A stretch of DNA of 64,000 nucleotides from Strigops habroptila (taxonomy: Eukaryota; Chordata; Aves; Psittaciformes; Psittacidae). The stretch is taken from the NCBI RefSeq assembly GCF_004027225.2, contig NC_046358.1, forward strand, positions 65,429,028-65,493,027, written 5' to 3'. A program made the position numbers and the translations under genes. This document shows positions 36,005 through 49,600 of this stretch, one piece after another. The notes under the pieces were generated by a model. That model saw only the letters and a list, made by a program, of their open reading frames with translations, did no database searches and was not told the DNA's origin. The first letter of the stretch is position 1; each line of letters opens with the position of its first letter.

Positions 36005-39000
36005 GTGAGTATGTCTCTTTACTGCTTGTGTGAGGGGCAGTGATGAGGGGACGGGCATTTGTTATGGGGCACATTCTTAAAGCTTTACTTCTTCTTCCTA
36101 TTTTTTTCCTGACATTTGCTGTTTTATACTCTCTGGCAAGCAGCAGAGCTCCACCGATGCTGACTTGCACAGCCCATAGAGATACTAAGGAAATATTTTT
36201 CCTAGCAAAAAGCAGCACATGAAAACACCAAGAAGGGCTTCCCCTGCTCATGTTTCCCTTCAGCTTTTTCAGTCATCTGGAGCTGAGATAAGAGCTGCAT
36301 GGTGAAACTTGCCATGTTTCACAGGGCAGTCTGGAATAGGGGACAGTGTAAAAACTTTGTGCCTGTTGTTAACTAGCACAGAGGACTGAAATCACTGTGG
36401 TGTGGTGCCCGCCATGCTGCCTGGCCTCGGTGCTGCTGGGTCGCTCCCATGCTGAGGGACCCTCAAGGGGTTCCCAGTTCACTGAGGTGAATGGCATCGC
36501 CTTAACATGGTGGCCATGTCCAGGCCTGGTAGCGCAGTGGATAAACAAAATGGCTCATCTGGGGCAGCTGTCTTGGGAGTGCTGCCTGAGGTGCCTGTTC
36601 CCACAGACCCCAGCACAGGTGAGGCTCTTAGATGTTGACCTAATGAAAACGCAACAATTAATGAGGGCTGAAGGGCTGGGAGGATATGAGTTGGAACCCT
36701 TGCTGCTGTGAGGTTGGATAGGTGGGAACTCTGCCAGTGCCTTTCTGAGGTAAATGGAGGAGGAGTAATGGCAGCCTGTGCCCACAGGGCTCCCAAGGAG
36801 GCTCCTGCTTGGAGTTGATGGGCAGGTGTCCATCACATGCCATGGTCTGGGGTCTGGGGAGCCCTGGCTGCAGCAGGTGCCCAGCATGCAGGTGTGTGCC
36901 ATGGCCATTGCCTTTCCATTTATGTCTTTGAAAACCTGAGGGGCAAAATGGGGATGGTGCTTCATCCTAATATAGCAATATTTTATATTTTCTACCTGTT
37001 AGTGGGACAGAGCTAAGTCGTAAATGTTATTTTAGCTAAAGTGTAGTTTTCTGGGATTGAATTATTAGCGATGTGGTCGCAATGGCTGGTACTTGTGTCT
37101 GCTTGTGAGTAACTCCCCCTTCTTTTCTGTCCTTGCTCAGCTGTGCTGAAACAGCGTTTGCAGATGCGAAAGGCTTTGTCAACACCAGCAAATCACTACT
37201 TCTGCCTCTGCAAGGTCAGCTTTTGAAGGCAATGTGCCCGAGACCACAGCTCCACAACCGGTGAGGAACATGAATTGTCAGGAAGCGTTTAGGAGTTGCA
37301 CAGTATTAGTGGGTAGAGCAGAAGCATTCTCACGGTAGAGCCAACCTCTGAATTCAAAACCAGCCTTGCACCCATAGAGTGAGTATTTTGTGAGTAACTT
37401 CAGTGGGGTTAGGATGGAGCCCAGGAGGTTCTTACTCATCCCTTGATGGGTTACTTACAAGAAGAACATCTGCAGAACATGTTTCTGTGTCAACAGTGTG
37501 TTTCTTGACTTTGTCCTTTAGTATTTTAGAAGAATTTATTCTTTGGAAAAGCTCAATATAACAAACTGAAAAGCTCTTTCTGCAGTGGAACACATATTTC
37601 TGTAGTTGCTTAGAAATAGTTTACATGCAGACAGAAGCAGATTTGTAAAACTGGTTTGAAAGTGGCATGGTAGGCAGCTCAAGGAAGACATACATGTCCC
37701 AAGATAAGAAACCATCCTGCAGGCTTAAACTGGAGGTCAAAATCTTACATTTTATGTGAATGCGTATCTGTGTTACAATATGATTCGTGCAAACTCTGCT
37801 TAGTACTTACGTGGTTTTTGTGTGTGGAGCTGGAGTTGTTTTGTTCGGGTTTTGTTGGGTTTTTTTTTCAGTGAAACTGCAATTACAGTGATTTAGCAAA
37901 CTGTAGAAGAAAACTGAATTGTGAAGGATACAGTTCTAAAAATAATCTCTTGGGGGTTTTTTTTAGCTGAACTTGAACTTTAACGGGTTTCAGATTTCCC
38001 AGTCACTCGTTATAATTTATCCAGGAATTGTATTGCAGTGAACATCCTAACATGTAGGGACCAGATAGAAGACCTAAAGATTCTATTGTGTGAGGAAGGC
38101 CATATTTTCTGTTTTATCCTTCACTTTTGAGAGGAAAACAATGTGAGGAAATGGTGTGTTGATCAGTGTGTTGTACATATCTCATTCTATAGAATGAGAG
38201 AGAGAGACAGGGCAATTGCCTTCAGTCAATTCAAGTATTGTACTATGAGGCTGGTAAGGTCTGTACCCTGTTCTATATGTTGCTAAATGGCATTTTATTA
38301 TTTATTTTCTGAGCTGTTACTGAAAGATTCTAAACATAAGTCAGAGTAAATTCAGAAGCATATATTTATTTCACGACAGAAGTGGAAACATCCCTCTCCT
38401 TGCAGCTAATAATAGGATTGACATTGTTAAGCAATTAAATTGAAAAATATTAATAATAGGTGCTTCATGCATGTTAAACAAAACTTCAATAAGTGCTCTG
38501 TTTTATTGTTTAACTGTACGTATGAGTCATAAGGAAAGTGTTAATGTTCAGGATCGGATATGAATCATGTATTTGTGAACAATCTTCCAAGGCCAGCACT
38601 GAAACCCCAAACACATTTATTCTTTGTAGTTAGTCAGCTCTGTGCTTGGAAACTGAAAGTGTAATCAAAGTGAGAGTTTGTTTATTAACTAGCAGATGCT
38701 GTGCATCTTATTTACACAGATTGATAATAGGAGGTGAAAATTAAGGAAAAAAGCTGGTAATGCATGGAGCTCTGTGTCCCTGACGTACAAACCACAAAAG
38801 AAACCCGAGCAGCAGTAGCACTAGCTGTTAAATGCTGCATTCTGTGACTTTAAAAGGCAATCCCATACTCATGAAGGGAATCCATATGGCACCCTATTTG
38901 TGACGAGAGGTGCCCCATTCTCTTAAAGGCTGACTTGAAGCATTTATTGTTTTGACTGCCTTAGCATTAGGGTGAGAGAATTCACTTCAAGGTAACAAAC

Positions 39001-39315
39001 AAAACAAGTGAAATGCACAGGAGTAGCTTGGGTGTTGTTATATATTGTATTGATTTGCATTACAGATAGAAAATTTGAATTACTGAATGTCAAGCTCTTT
39101 GTGCTGGCTGTACTTGGGCATGCTCAGGAAATCACGTTCTTTCTACAAAGTACTCTCACCTGGTAATTACTTGCAATCATTGGTAATAAGTGTGTTCCTA
39201 ATTGCCTCCTCTCTGGAAAGGCATAAGGTGGGAGGAAGGCTGAGTTGTCTGTTCTGCAGGAGGGACAGAGGTAGCTGTCAGAATTTATGCCCAGTATCAT
39301 AGGCTAAGAAAAGTC
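36005..39315. other. GC-rich block and unique sequence
   Basis: 36380-36960 is noticeably GC-rich, with overlapping open frames on both strands that show no family features. A tRNA-A-box-like segment lies at about 36526-36580. A 120-bp open segment bounded by splice-like signals lies at 37141-37260. From 37300 on the DNA is AT-rich again, with a short (GA)n run near 38195-38206. No gene is recognised. Confidence 0.5.
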
Positions 39316-39390
39316 TGTATCTCCCCTCTTTCAGTTTAAAGCCATTCCCCCTTGTCTTTTCATTACACACCCTTGTAAAAACAGGACAAT
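39316..39390 (-). mobile_element. Internal CR1 fragment
   Basis: The minus strand encodes [17 protein letters not shown], a highly conserved segment near the C-terminus of CR1 ORF2, flanked by the antisense of ACACACCCTTGTAAAAACAG. No CR1 3' UTR or upstream sequence is attached, so only about 75 bp survives. It looks old, judging by substitutions in CTTGTCTTTTCATTACAC. Confidence 0.82.
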
Positions 39391-42300
39391 CCTTTCTCCT
39401 CCCCCTGGATAACCACTGTGAAGCACAAGGGTTCAGCCCTCCTTTGGGACTGAATGAATTATTCACATGGGATCTTTCAATCGGTACAGGAGAAAAAAGA
39501 ACAGCTCATTCTGTTCTCTCAACAGCACAGAGTCTGATAGAAGTCAGGCACTCAACAACTCTTGTATGCAGCTGGGCACCACTAAGCACAAGTATCCAAA
39601 AAGAACAACTCTGAAGGGATCATTTTTAGTTTGCCTCCATTCACAATCCCACCACCTAGAGCCTGGAGGCCATTGTGGTAGTTTGCAAGTATGTTGGTTG
39701 TAAGAGTCTGTAGACTGTTAGGGTAAGATGTGTAACTCTGATGCTATGTAGATACTGCATGTGCTTTCGAACTACAAAACGTTAAGTAACAATTACCGAC
39801 CATGTACCGACAAAGAGTAAGGACTTCTTTTTTTTCTTTTTTTTTTTTACATACACTGCAATAGTGCAGAAAGAGCTCATAAAATCAGTTCTTTTTTCCT
39901 CTTTCATACCTCATATTTGCACATTTTTATTACACAAATCTTGCATAGTTCAGCAGGGACTAGATTTCCGCTAATGGGATTTGGATATGTATTCCATCCC
40001 TTTCATCAGCAATAAGGAAACTGAGTGTTCTCTGTTAATCAGCTCAGCAAAGCCATTATTTAACCCGCAGACAAGGTATGGCAGCAAAATTTAAGTTCTC
40101 AACCTTGAGAAAGCAGCAAGCTGGCCCTGCTGAAAGCAGGCAGGAGTCAGAAAGACTCTCTGTAGACAAGAAATGGCAGACAAACTTCATCTTCTAATGA
40201 GAAAAAAATATAGTGAATATGACCTACGGCCAAAGCCACAAATAAGGAAAACTACTTGACTGCATCTTAATTTATGGATGTGCACTGCACGGCACTACAC
40301 AGAAGAGATAACAAGAAAGGTTGTAAGACATATTTAAACTCCTCCAGGCTAACAGAGTTAAACTACAACATGAACAGAGCAATAGTGCACCAGTTTCATC
40401 TGTACTTCTAGGCATGCTTCTCCATCAGTAGCAAGGAGAGGCATTAAGAACTCCTCAAACAGCCCTGCACTGCAGGGATGTCTCTTTTTTTGGGGGTAGT
40501 TCCCACGTCAGACATAAAAGGGAGAGAGAAAGAGGTATGAGCTCACACTAGGCTGCAATGGAAGTGCTCTTCAAACACACCTTCCTGACCTCTGCACGGT
40601 TTTAGTTAGATACCTAACTATAGATATATCCACAGATAATGTCATTCAATGACACTATTTGATACCAAGCAATAAATGTCGTCAGAACAGCAACACAGTC
40701 TGACCCAAGTGTCTGCAATAGGATGTTCTATGACATGTTAATGTACAATTTTAATTTCAGCCTCCAGAAAGTACTTTCCTACAAAGCAACACCAGGCCAC
40801 TGGTTTGTATGGCTGCATATGTACACTAACTGAAATTGCACAAGGAAGATGAGACCTATAGGGTGTCACAAAATGACAAAAGCTGAACTCCATAATACGC
40901 AAAGGATTTTATTTGCTTTTATTTTAAAACTAGAAGTTCCCTCCTTCTGTTTAAACAGAGCAGATGGGGCATACCACTTAGAAACACAAAGAAATCAACA
41001 CAGGCTGAGGGAGGAAGCATTCCTCATCAAAAGTCAATTTATGTTTCTGCAACAGAAGAAAGTAGCAGTGGCATTCAGGTCTCGCCCCACTCAAAAGAGA
41101 CACAGCTGTTTAATCAGGACACTAATACAGACCGAAAGAGCAAAATGAACTGCCTTTTTTCTGAGCAAGTAATGGCAATGGTTTGGTATATTAATAACTT
41201 CATATTCTACTTTTTCACATGAACTTTGTTCTGTTGGTAACCTTTTATGGGTCACATTAATTTGCTAAATAAATTTCTTCCTAGAAATAACTTTACTGTT
41301 ACATGACTAGATTGCTCCTGTGTTCTAATATGACAGGTTTGATTTGTGTATTGTAGACTGTCTTTCTCAGAAAGCATTTTACTCCGCAGGAAGAGATGTA
41401 CAATAGGAGAAAATGATGCATCCACCAAAAGTTACAGTACTTCCTATCAAATTGGGAGTGTGGGGTTAAAGACAGACCAGGATGGAGATTTTTGTACAGC
41501 TCCTTTGTTCCATGAGGAGTCTTCCTCAACAGTAGGAGGTTTTCAGTCAGCCTCTAAACATTGGGACAACATTGAGAAATATGATTAGAATGAAAGATTG
41601 TTGTATTTTTTTTATTCCTTCCACCTCCCCTGTGCCCATTTTGCTAGCAACAAAAGAAAAACCTAACTGGAATTCAGCCCAAGTATTTTAAATATTGGAA
41701 TTAGCACACTGCGTTCACATTCCCATAGTTCCCTGCAGTTGATACCTTTCACTGGACTATTGATAATCACTGGGTTTTGTTTGCTTCTTCCACTTCAGCA
41801 GCTTTGTGGTTTAGTGGCTGTTTGTATAGTATTATTAACGCATATACCACTAGCCTGTCATTGTGGACAATTATTTCATATTCCTGTATGTTTATTACCA
41901 CTCCTTTACAGCCTCCTTGTCAATTTTTATGTGGGTGAATGTACTGTGCTGAATTGCAGAGAACGGTACTGATAGTAGGAGACGGCTCACGGAAACTTAA
42001 AGGCTTAGAATAGTTTATAGGGGCAGGTGTAAGAGAGAAGTGTCATATTTACTGGTATATGAGATTCTAGTGAGCGCCATAAAATCTGACCTAGGGCATC
42101 AGAACAGAAAGAGAGTTATTTTATATATATGTTATTTAAGCTTGTTACACCTAGGACTGTAATATTTTGAAGTATGCTGCCTGCCCTCTGCTTTTATTGT
42201 CTTCAGGCTTGCCCAGTCATAACGTTCTTTGAATTAAAACTAGAAACACAAAACGCTGATTACTTGGAGTAGGCATTAGGAAAAAAAAAATGTATAAGTG

Positions 42301-45300
42301 TTGTGAGAACAGTTTAAAATACATTTGGATCCAGCCAGCACTGAAACATCTCTGGGTAAGGTTTATGATAAATTAAGGGATTTAAAACCATTCCAGGTTA
42401 GGGGGTTGAGTTCCAAGTTGGAGAACTGGGAATGTCTGACAGTTGTTCTTGTTAGAGCTGGGGAAATCTGATATGCTCACAAAAAGCTCAGGTAGTCGAA
42501 TTCAGGACAACTGTATTGCCTTTGGCTAAAATTAGGGCCTGCATTAGGGCCTTATAATAATAAATCCAGCACAAATGGCAATTCCCTTTGTGCTTTCCCA
42601 AAATTGAAAGGGGTTTTTAACAGATGCTCTGGTTTTGGCTCATTTTGTTAGAAAGGACCCCTAACAAGATTTCTTGTCTTTAGGTCCTCTCTGGATGCAC
42701 TGGTAAATGTTTACAGGCTGTGATTCTTCACACTGGTGCTTACAAATGCAATGGCAAGAGTTTTAGTCTGCAAATACTATGTGTCCAGGCCCTCCTTCCA
42801 CAGGCTGGGTGGATGTTATTTGTCATGAATTTGTCATGTCACTTCAGAAATTCTTGGGCAGCCTGGCACCTGTACATTTGAAACGAGCAGAGCAGATGCC
42901 TCTACTTTTGTGGCTATTCCATTCAGGTTATTTCCTCGTTACACCAAGTGCTGGCTTAAACTTCCTATTGTGTTAAACAGAACACGTAATAATCCATTTA
43001 AAGTATAACACGTTTATCACTTGGCTCAGATCAAAGGTGCGTGGCTTCAAAGGCTCTGATTAAATTGTGATGATGTAGAACACTGGCTTTATCTATATGG
43101 GTTGCAGACTCATGGTTGGGTGGTTTGTTTTGGTTTTTTTTAAACCTATTGAGTTAAATATTGCAAGACTCTTGCAAGATGTTTGCCATTGTTGCTGTTG
43201 ATCAAAGTGTTAAATAAATCTAGATTTTCACTTTATATTCTTTCCTTTTTCCTAGCTAGAACACATAGTATATAAATTGTTCTGTTTAGCAATGTCATGG
43301 TATTACTGTTTTTCCTTGGCGTCTCAGTCTTCCATCTCCCTTGCTTGATGTCTAAGTTCTCATAGCTTCCTTTTGCTGACTTTACTAGTGCTGCAGTTTG
43401 TAAATCCTTTAGGAAGGTGCCACAGATGAGAAGTATGTCTATTTGTAGGTCAATTTTGGATGTAGAATTCAGCCACACTTAAAAGTTTGTGAACAATTTG
43501 GGTCAAAATGGGACTGTGTGCTGGATAACTGGATATCTGCATAACTGGGTAGGATAACTGGAGCATTACCTTGAACTATGGCTTCCTCAAGGATTTGGAC
43601 TGAAATTAAACCTAGTTTAATGGTTTGCAAGGCTTCAATCAGTGATTTTTAGAGATGGTTAGGAACAGTGTGAGCTGGGCCAGCATCCCCTAACACTTAA
43701 AGAGTAACAAAACTCTGAATAGAACCTGGTTTTTATGATTTATGATTATATGATTTTTGTGTAGCTCAGTTTAAATGCAACTAAAGCCACTTTGTTCAGT
43801 AAAGCAGATATAATATAGCATCATAATATGTCTTTATAAATTGTCTATGAACTATATTCCTGTTAATTTAGAGAGATTAATGGTAAGGTAATTTAACTTG
43901 AGAAAAGGTAGATTGGCAGGTAGCATTGAATTGCTGGGTAAAAGTTAGGAAAAAAAATAAGAAGTGTAAGGTGTGAAAAAGTCTTGGGCTGAAGTTAAAA
44001 CAAGTTAGGTGCTAAACTGTAAAGTAAAAATGTAGGTAAGAGAAGTTAGGGTTGTGAAGTAAAGGGGGAAAGGCTGTGTGTAGCCAAACTTAGCCACAGC
44101 GTAGCTTCTCTGAAGCCAGTGGAGTGGCACCCGAGCAAGGCAGGTGTAGCTTTTATTTTATAACAGAAATATTAGCAAAGCAGAAGAATTAGTTGCAGTC
44201 AGATCCAGGGCAAACTCCTTTGCTGTAAATGACCTTATTTCATTGAAAAGAAAATGCTGAAGAATGAGGTCATCTGTGACATTTTGGGTCAGGCAAGCAT
44301 GTGCGGCCACAGAATGGTTCTGGGGCAAGCAGAGATGTTTCCATAAAGGAAGGTTCCCAGGGCTTCACCTCTATAGTCTGTTAAAAATTGATAATAACTT
44401 TTTTTTATGGTTTTTATAGTCTGCAGTATAGAAATAGAGGTGAGGATAAAATGGGGATGGAAATACACATTTCTGTAAATAAAATGGCATTTTTCTACTT
44501 GATTGCATACTCTGTTTTTCTCCATGTCAGTGAAACTCTCCTGAATATAAAGGGACAAGCACTCTTTCTTTTAATCTTCTTTCCTTATTAGTAGCCAGGA
44601 CCATATGTTCCACTTGTCTATGATCAATGAATTACCATTTGATTCAGATTCCTTGTAAAGTGACATATTCCTTTCGGTGTTGTGCATAAAAACTTAGAAG
44701 TCCAGTTGTGCAAGCTGGCATGAGCAACCAGTCAAGTGAACAATGATGTTTAATTCAGTGGAAATGCTCACATGCGTGTTTTTTGTGAGATCAGACACAT
44801 GAGATGATAAGCTGTGTTTTATTGCAGTATGCCCTACGCTTTGGCCAACAGTTATGTGTGTATGTATATTTATATATTTAACAAACTTCATTGATATTCA
44901 GAAATCTGGAAAGCAGATACTGCATAATTCACTATTTTAGTATAAAGGGGGGAAGCAAATTTATTATTTTTTTTACAACACATTTAAATTTGGTATGGAG
45001 GGTCTTAAAAAGTGCATAAGTGAGAACCAACTACCTACAGAGAATTTTTTTCCTCTCAATCTTTTCATTCAGTGCAGCCAAGACATCTCTCCTAGTAAAC
45101 TGCTGAGTCAATACATTTAAAACCACAACAACTGTTTCTTATTTCTATATAGTTAACTGATAAGGACCTGTTTAAGGGTTACACCCTTCCGTATTTACAG
45201 TGTTAAGGCAAACATGGCTATAGGAAGCAATTACATTTAAAATTCACTGTGCGTTATATGGTATCACAGTATTCTGTTGGCACATTTAGTTTGTGTCTGT

Positions 45301-46005
45301 GTGCAAACGTAGTGCTGGAAGCTGGGGAGTTGCGTTCTTGGTGATGGATATAGCATGCTGCTGTCAAGCAGCTTCCTTGCAGAACCTTCTCTCAGCCTTT
45401 CAGTTGGCCTAATCCTTGATGCTCCCAGAAATAGGGAAGTCCTTCAGTCCCCTTTGCTATTTCAAATTCTGGCTGCAGCAAGAGGTTGCTGGTTTTTTAA
45501 ATCAAGAGATAAATCATACCAGAAATGGCACTCCAAGCCATAGGAAATAGTTCTTTTTCCCCCTTTATGTAAGAGTGTCCCCTTTATCTCTCTGTGGGAG
45601 TTTAGATGATTCTTCGATGACTGTAGAGGAACAATGTGGGGTGCTGAAAGTTCCGGGTACAGCATGAGCTCTGTGCAGTCATGGGGGAGTTCTGCTGAAG
45701 TAGCAAGCAGGAGCATCTGTAAAGTTTATAAAAACTACTCCATAAGTGTATGCAATGGAGTGAAAATGGTGTTTCTTCCAACAGTTTATAAAACATTCTG
45801 CAGAGTTCAGTAGGTTTTTAGATAAAACCATGAGCACAAATATATTTGGAGTAAGGTGATTTTTCTTAGATCAAAACTATAAGCCATAATTCAGTGGCAT
45901 ATAAAAGGGTCTTTGAAAGCTCTACTTTGGATTCCTAAAATTTGCATGTCAAAGATGAAATAATAAATATCTTATGGGTTTGGTGTTTAATTGTAAACAG
46001 TCAAG
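39391..46005. other. Long unique stretch, no gene recognised
   Basis: About 6.6 kb of AT-rich DNA with a T-rich tract at 39827-39848 and no CR1 copy. Frames up to 99 codons (40849-41148, plus) have no family resemblance. No RNA gene was recognised. Confidence 0.65.
39827..39848. repeat. Poly-T tract
   Basis: Two T runs separated by a C. Low-complexity sequence without an adjacent element. Confidence 0.9.
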
Positions 46006-46036
46006 AACCAACCCTAACTATTCTATGATTCTATGT
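46006..46036 (+). mobile_element. Minimal CR1 3' terminus
   Basis: About 30 bases, CCAACCCTAACTATTCTATG followed by ATTCTATG, equal the extreme CR1 3' end on the plus strand with two end-repeat units. Nothing upstream matches CR1, so this is a very short 5'-truncated insertion or the remnant of a deleted one. It belongs to the TAGTTAGGGTTGG group. Confidence 0.85.
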
Positions 46037-46412
46037 CTCTCATTTCCTACTCTCATGGATGGTGTTTGGCCAAAGCCAAAAGACAGTTCTAAATAGCACT
46101 GTTTCCACGCTCCCTCTGTCTCCTCCTTTCACCCTTTGGATAACTTAAGAAAAAGCAGCCATTGTAAAGGGTGTCAGCGCTCAAGAACTGTCTCTGGAAC
46201 AGGGTTAAACAATGTGGAAACATGCAATTTCTGTTTAGCATGAACTGCTAAAGTGAGAACTGGGACCAGAACTATAGTTAGAAATGTTTTGGGTTTTTTT
46301 CCAATGGATGGAAGACAGCAGAAGACCTAAATTCCAATTTTCTATCTTCTCAGTTTTTCTATCTGATTTTTTTCTGTCTGATTTCTTCTATCTTCTTACT
46401 GTTAAGATAAAT
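46037..46412. other. Short unique spacer
   Basis: About 375 bp between two plus-strand CR1 pieces. The last part (46335-46400) is a pyrimidine-rich series of TTCTATCTTCT-like words. No gene was seen. Confidence 0.6.
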
Positions 46413-46626
46413 TAGACTAGAAATTGGGAAGAAGTTCTTCCCTGTGGGGGTGGTGAGGCACTGGCACAGGTTGCCCAGAGAAGCTGTGGCTGCCCCATCC
46501 CTGGCAGTGTTCAAGGCCAGGCTGGACAGGGCTTGGAGCAACCTGGTCAGTGGAAGGTGTCCCTGCCCGTGGCAGGGGGATGGAACTGGATGAGCTTCCA
46601 ACCCAAACCAGTCTGGGATTCTATGA
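46413..46626 (+). mobile_element. CR1 LINE, 3'-end fragment
   Basis: This plus-strand copy runs from TAGAAATTGGGAAGAAGTTC (the LDIGKKFF codons of ORF2) through GGCACAGGTTGCCCAGAGAA to CTGGGATTCTATGA. About 14 bases are missing in the 3' UTR: GATGAGCTTCCAACCC lacks the usual TAAGGTCCC block. It belongs to the GGTTTGGGTTGGAAGG group. Confidence 0.95.
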
Positions 46627-49600
46627 AATATTGCAGCAAAGAAACTCATTTATAAAATATATCCAGGTCATTGGTTCTGCAGTTTCTCTTCCTCTGGTTT
46701 TAAAGCTAAATACTGACCAGGGCAAATGAATTTTATGAGACATGATCTTGCAGTGTACCTTAAGAACAATCTGTGAAGAAACCCATAAAATGGAAGCTTC
46801 TCAACCCAGATGCGCAAAATCCCACATGATGTCTAGACTGAGGCTAGGCTTGGCCATGATACATGGGCTGGATTCAGCCCTGTCATGACTGAGGTCTTTG
46901 AGTGTTGGTGCCAAACATGATTTTGGATGATAGCTTGTGTTGTATCGATAGCTGATGCGTGAGGGATGTTCAGGTACCAGCAGTAAGGTGACAGCTTAAG
47001 GGTTTCCAAGATTCCCAGTCTGCTCTCATAAATTTGCTCAAGGTCTGCTTGCAGTATATACCTCTTTCCTGTGCATGACTGCCTTCTTTCCACTGAATTT
47101 CATGGAGAGCTGGTTGCTCTGATAACCTCTATGCCTTTGAAAATCTCCCCCAACAACATCTACCTGATGTATGATCCATTCCAAGAGCATTATGAAATTT
47201 AACTTGACTGTCTTAAGGATTTTGAAAATCTTGGATTCTAGAAAAACTAGTAATTATTATTTGTTTTATCGTTAGGTCATTTGCCTGGGCAAAGAGCAGT
47301 ATGTTTTTGTGTTGCCTGTGGTTTCTGTTTGGAGTAGTAACCTTAGGCTGATTTTTTGTATGTCTCAATAAAAGTCCAGATGTGTCACAGAATGAGAATA
47401 AAACTACATTTGGTTGCTCATGTGAAAAATACTCTGATCATCATCTGGTTTGTTAAGTATGCTAATGTTTGAAGCTTGGATTGAATTTAGTATCTAAAAT
47501 TTGGTAGCATTGTGGACTTTCTATGAAGGATTTTTTTATTATCTTTCCCCCTGTCATTCCTGAGAATGGAACATGTTTTTAAGTCTTGGGCAAAAAAAAC
47601 CCCCAAGTTATACTTTGGATGTGGTTATTAGAGATTTGTGATACTGCCATAAGTTCATTCCTTGAAGTATGCAAAATGTACTTGGACTCATGTCCAGAGC
47701 TGAATGGGATCTTTCTAGATCTAATTGCAATCCTGGATTGCTGTGTGCCATGTTAGACATGGCCAAGTGTACAGGGAGATTTTATTTTATTTTCTTTGCT
47801 CTTAAAGAATTGTTCCTGCACAATATAAAGGAACAAACTGACTGGACTACAGATGGGACATAGAGACTGGGAATACAAGTCCAAACCAGAACCTGAATGT
47901 TAGTTTAATGGATTAGAGTTGCAACTAAGAAGAAGGAAGTAACATTTAGTGGCAGTGTGTTGAAGGCTAAAACAGTTTCGGCAAGAACAATACTGTGAGA
48001 AACCAATGGGATAGATGATAAGAAAGGTCTGGGGAAGGATGTGGGCTTGAAGAGAGTGGTAAGATTGCAATAAGGAGCTTGGTATCTGGGGACGCTTGGA
48101 TACAAAGGTGAAAGAGGAGCTAGAAGATGACACAAGAGGAAACAAGAAAGGGTATTGTGACTGCAAAAAGAATTGGAGTTTTACCAAGGGTGAGGCTTGT
48201 GTGTTCCTAACCAAAAAGAATGGGACATGGGTACGAAAGAGAGGCAGAATGGGAACTGGGGTACAATATCATTAGATGAGCTGATAAGTTTTGCACTGAG
48301 CAATGCTCAGCAGTTATTCCTTTGATCGAGGAGCATCAAGGTTTCGTTTTCATGTTCTCAGTTAGTACTGGGTGCTGTTCTGCAGCAGGATCAAGCCCAG
48401 CTTCCCACAAGCAGCAGCAGCAGGTTTAGGCAGGGACAGCCCTATTGCTGCTGGAACTGTGCTTATCTTTTTGTAACCAGAAGCCTCCCATTCAGCTGCA
48501 AATTGCATCTTGTTGCAGAAACTTGCTTTGGCAAGAGAAGGTGATGATTTATTTGCGTAATGGCTTGAGCTTGAAATGGATGAAGGGGGATCTTTCCATT
48601 TGGTTAACAATTGCAGGGGATACTCCCAGCATCCCTGACTGCTGCTTGCAAATGCAGAATGAAGCTCCAGTGAGCCTGGCTGTTTGTCTGCCACTTCTGA
48701 GCTGAATCATCAGCATTAAAAACCACATTCAATGCTCTACTCAGGGCGCGCATGGTATTTCTATAAGGGAAGTTACAGTCACACTGGGTAGAGGAACCTC
48801 CCTGTCTAGCTATGGGGATAGTGAATACAAGGAAATGCTTGCGGTTCTGGACATGATGGCATCTTTTGGTATTTCTCTGCTATTTTTTGCACTGGTGCAT
48901 TTCATTTGGCAGTTGAGAATTTCATAGCAAACAGTAAGATGCAAACACTCTGTTCCAATGTTTTATGTTTTGGAACATTAATGGATCTTATTTTATTTTT
49001 TTTCTTCTGTGCTGAATGTTTTCTTTTTTTTCTTGGGAAGGTAAAGCTGTATGTGAACTGCATAGTGAGGGGGGCTGCTGCCCAGCTGAGGCAGGCACAC
49101 AGATGCTTTTAGTGTTTGTGAGCATCATGAGTGGGCTTTGGGAGCTGCTCACAACCTCTCCTGTCCAAGACTGGGTTTGTGCTTTCCTTTCCCCTTTCTC
49201 TCAACGTTGTGTAACGCGCATGTGATCCCCAAAGTGTTTCCTAAGATTCAGATGAGGAAAACCATTATTTATTCTGGTCAGCAGCCACATAGCACTGGAG
49301 AATGGACAGTACTCTGCTTTACATTCTGCTACAATTGTCATCTCCTTTTTTCCCCATCCCAGCAGTTTCAGCCAAGTATTTCTCTTGATGAGAAATACTT
49401 GATGCCTGCAGCCTTTGTTCATACTCTCCCTTCAGTGAGACTTCTGGGATCTGTAAGGAATATTTTGTGGGACACGGTAAGTGTAAGTTCCCATGTATTG
49501 TGATGAGAAGTGCATATTACTGAAATTTTTGTGGGCTTCGTTGTATTGGTCTAAACTTTGACCCTGTACCACTGTGACCTAGCTTCCTGGCAACTTCTGA

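Noticed and set aside
34750-36840. Possible inverted repeat pair: CCATGG plus TGATGGACACC near 34754, and its reverse complement near 36824
   Set aside because: Only 17 of 21 positions match with nothing convincing on either side, which is within chance for a window of this size.
36380-36960. GC-rich block with frames over 100 codons on both strands
   Set aside because: High GC lowers stop frequency and creates long chance frames. No frame shows family features or a codon pattern distinct from its antisense.
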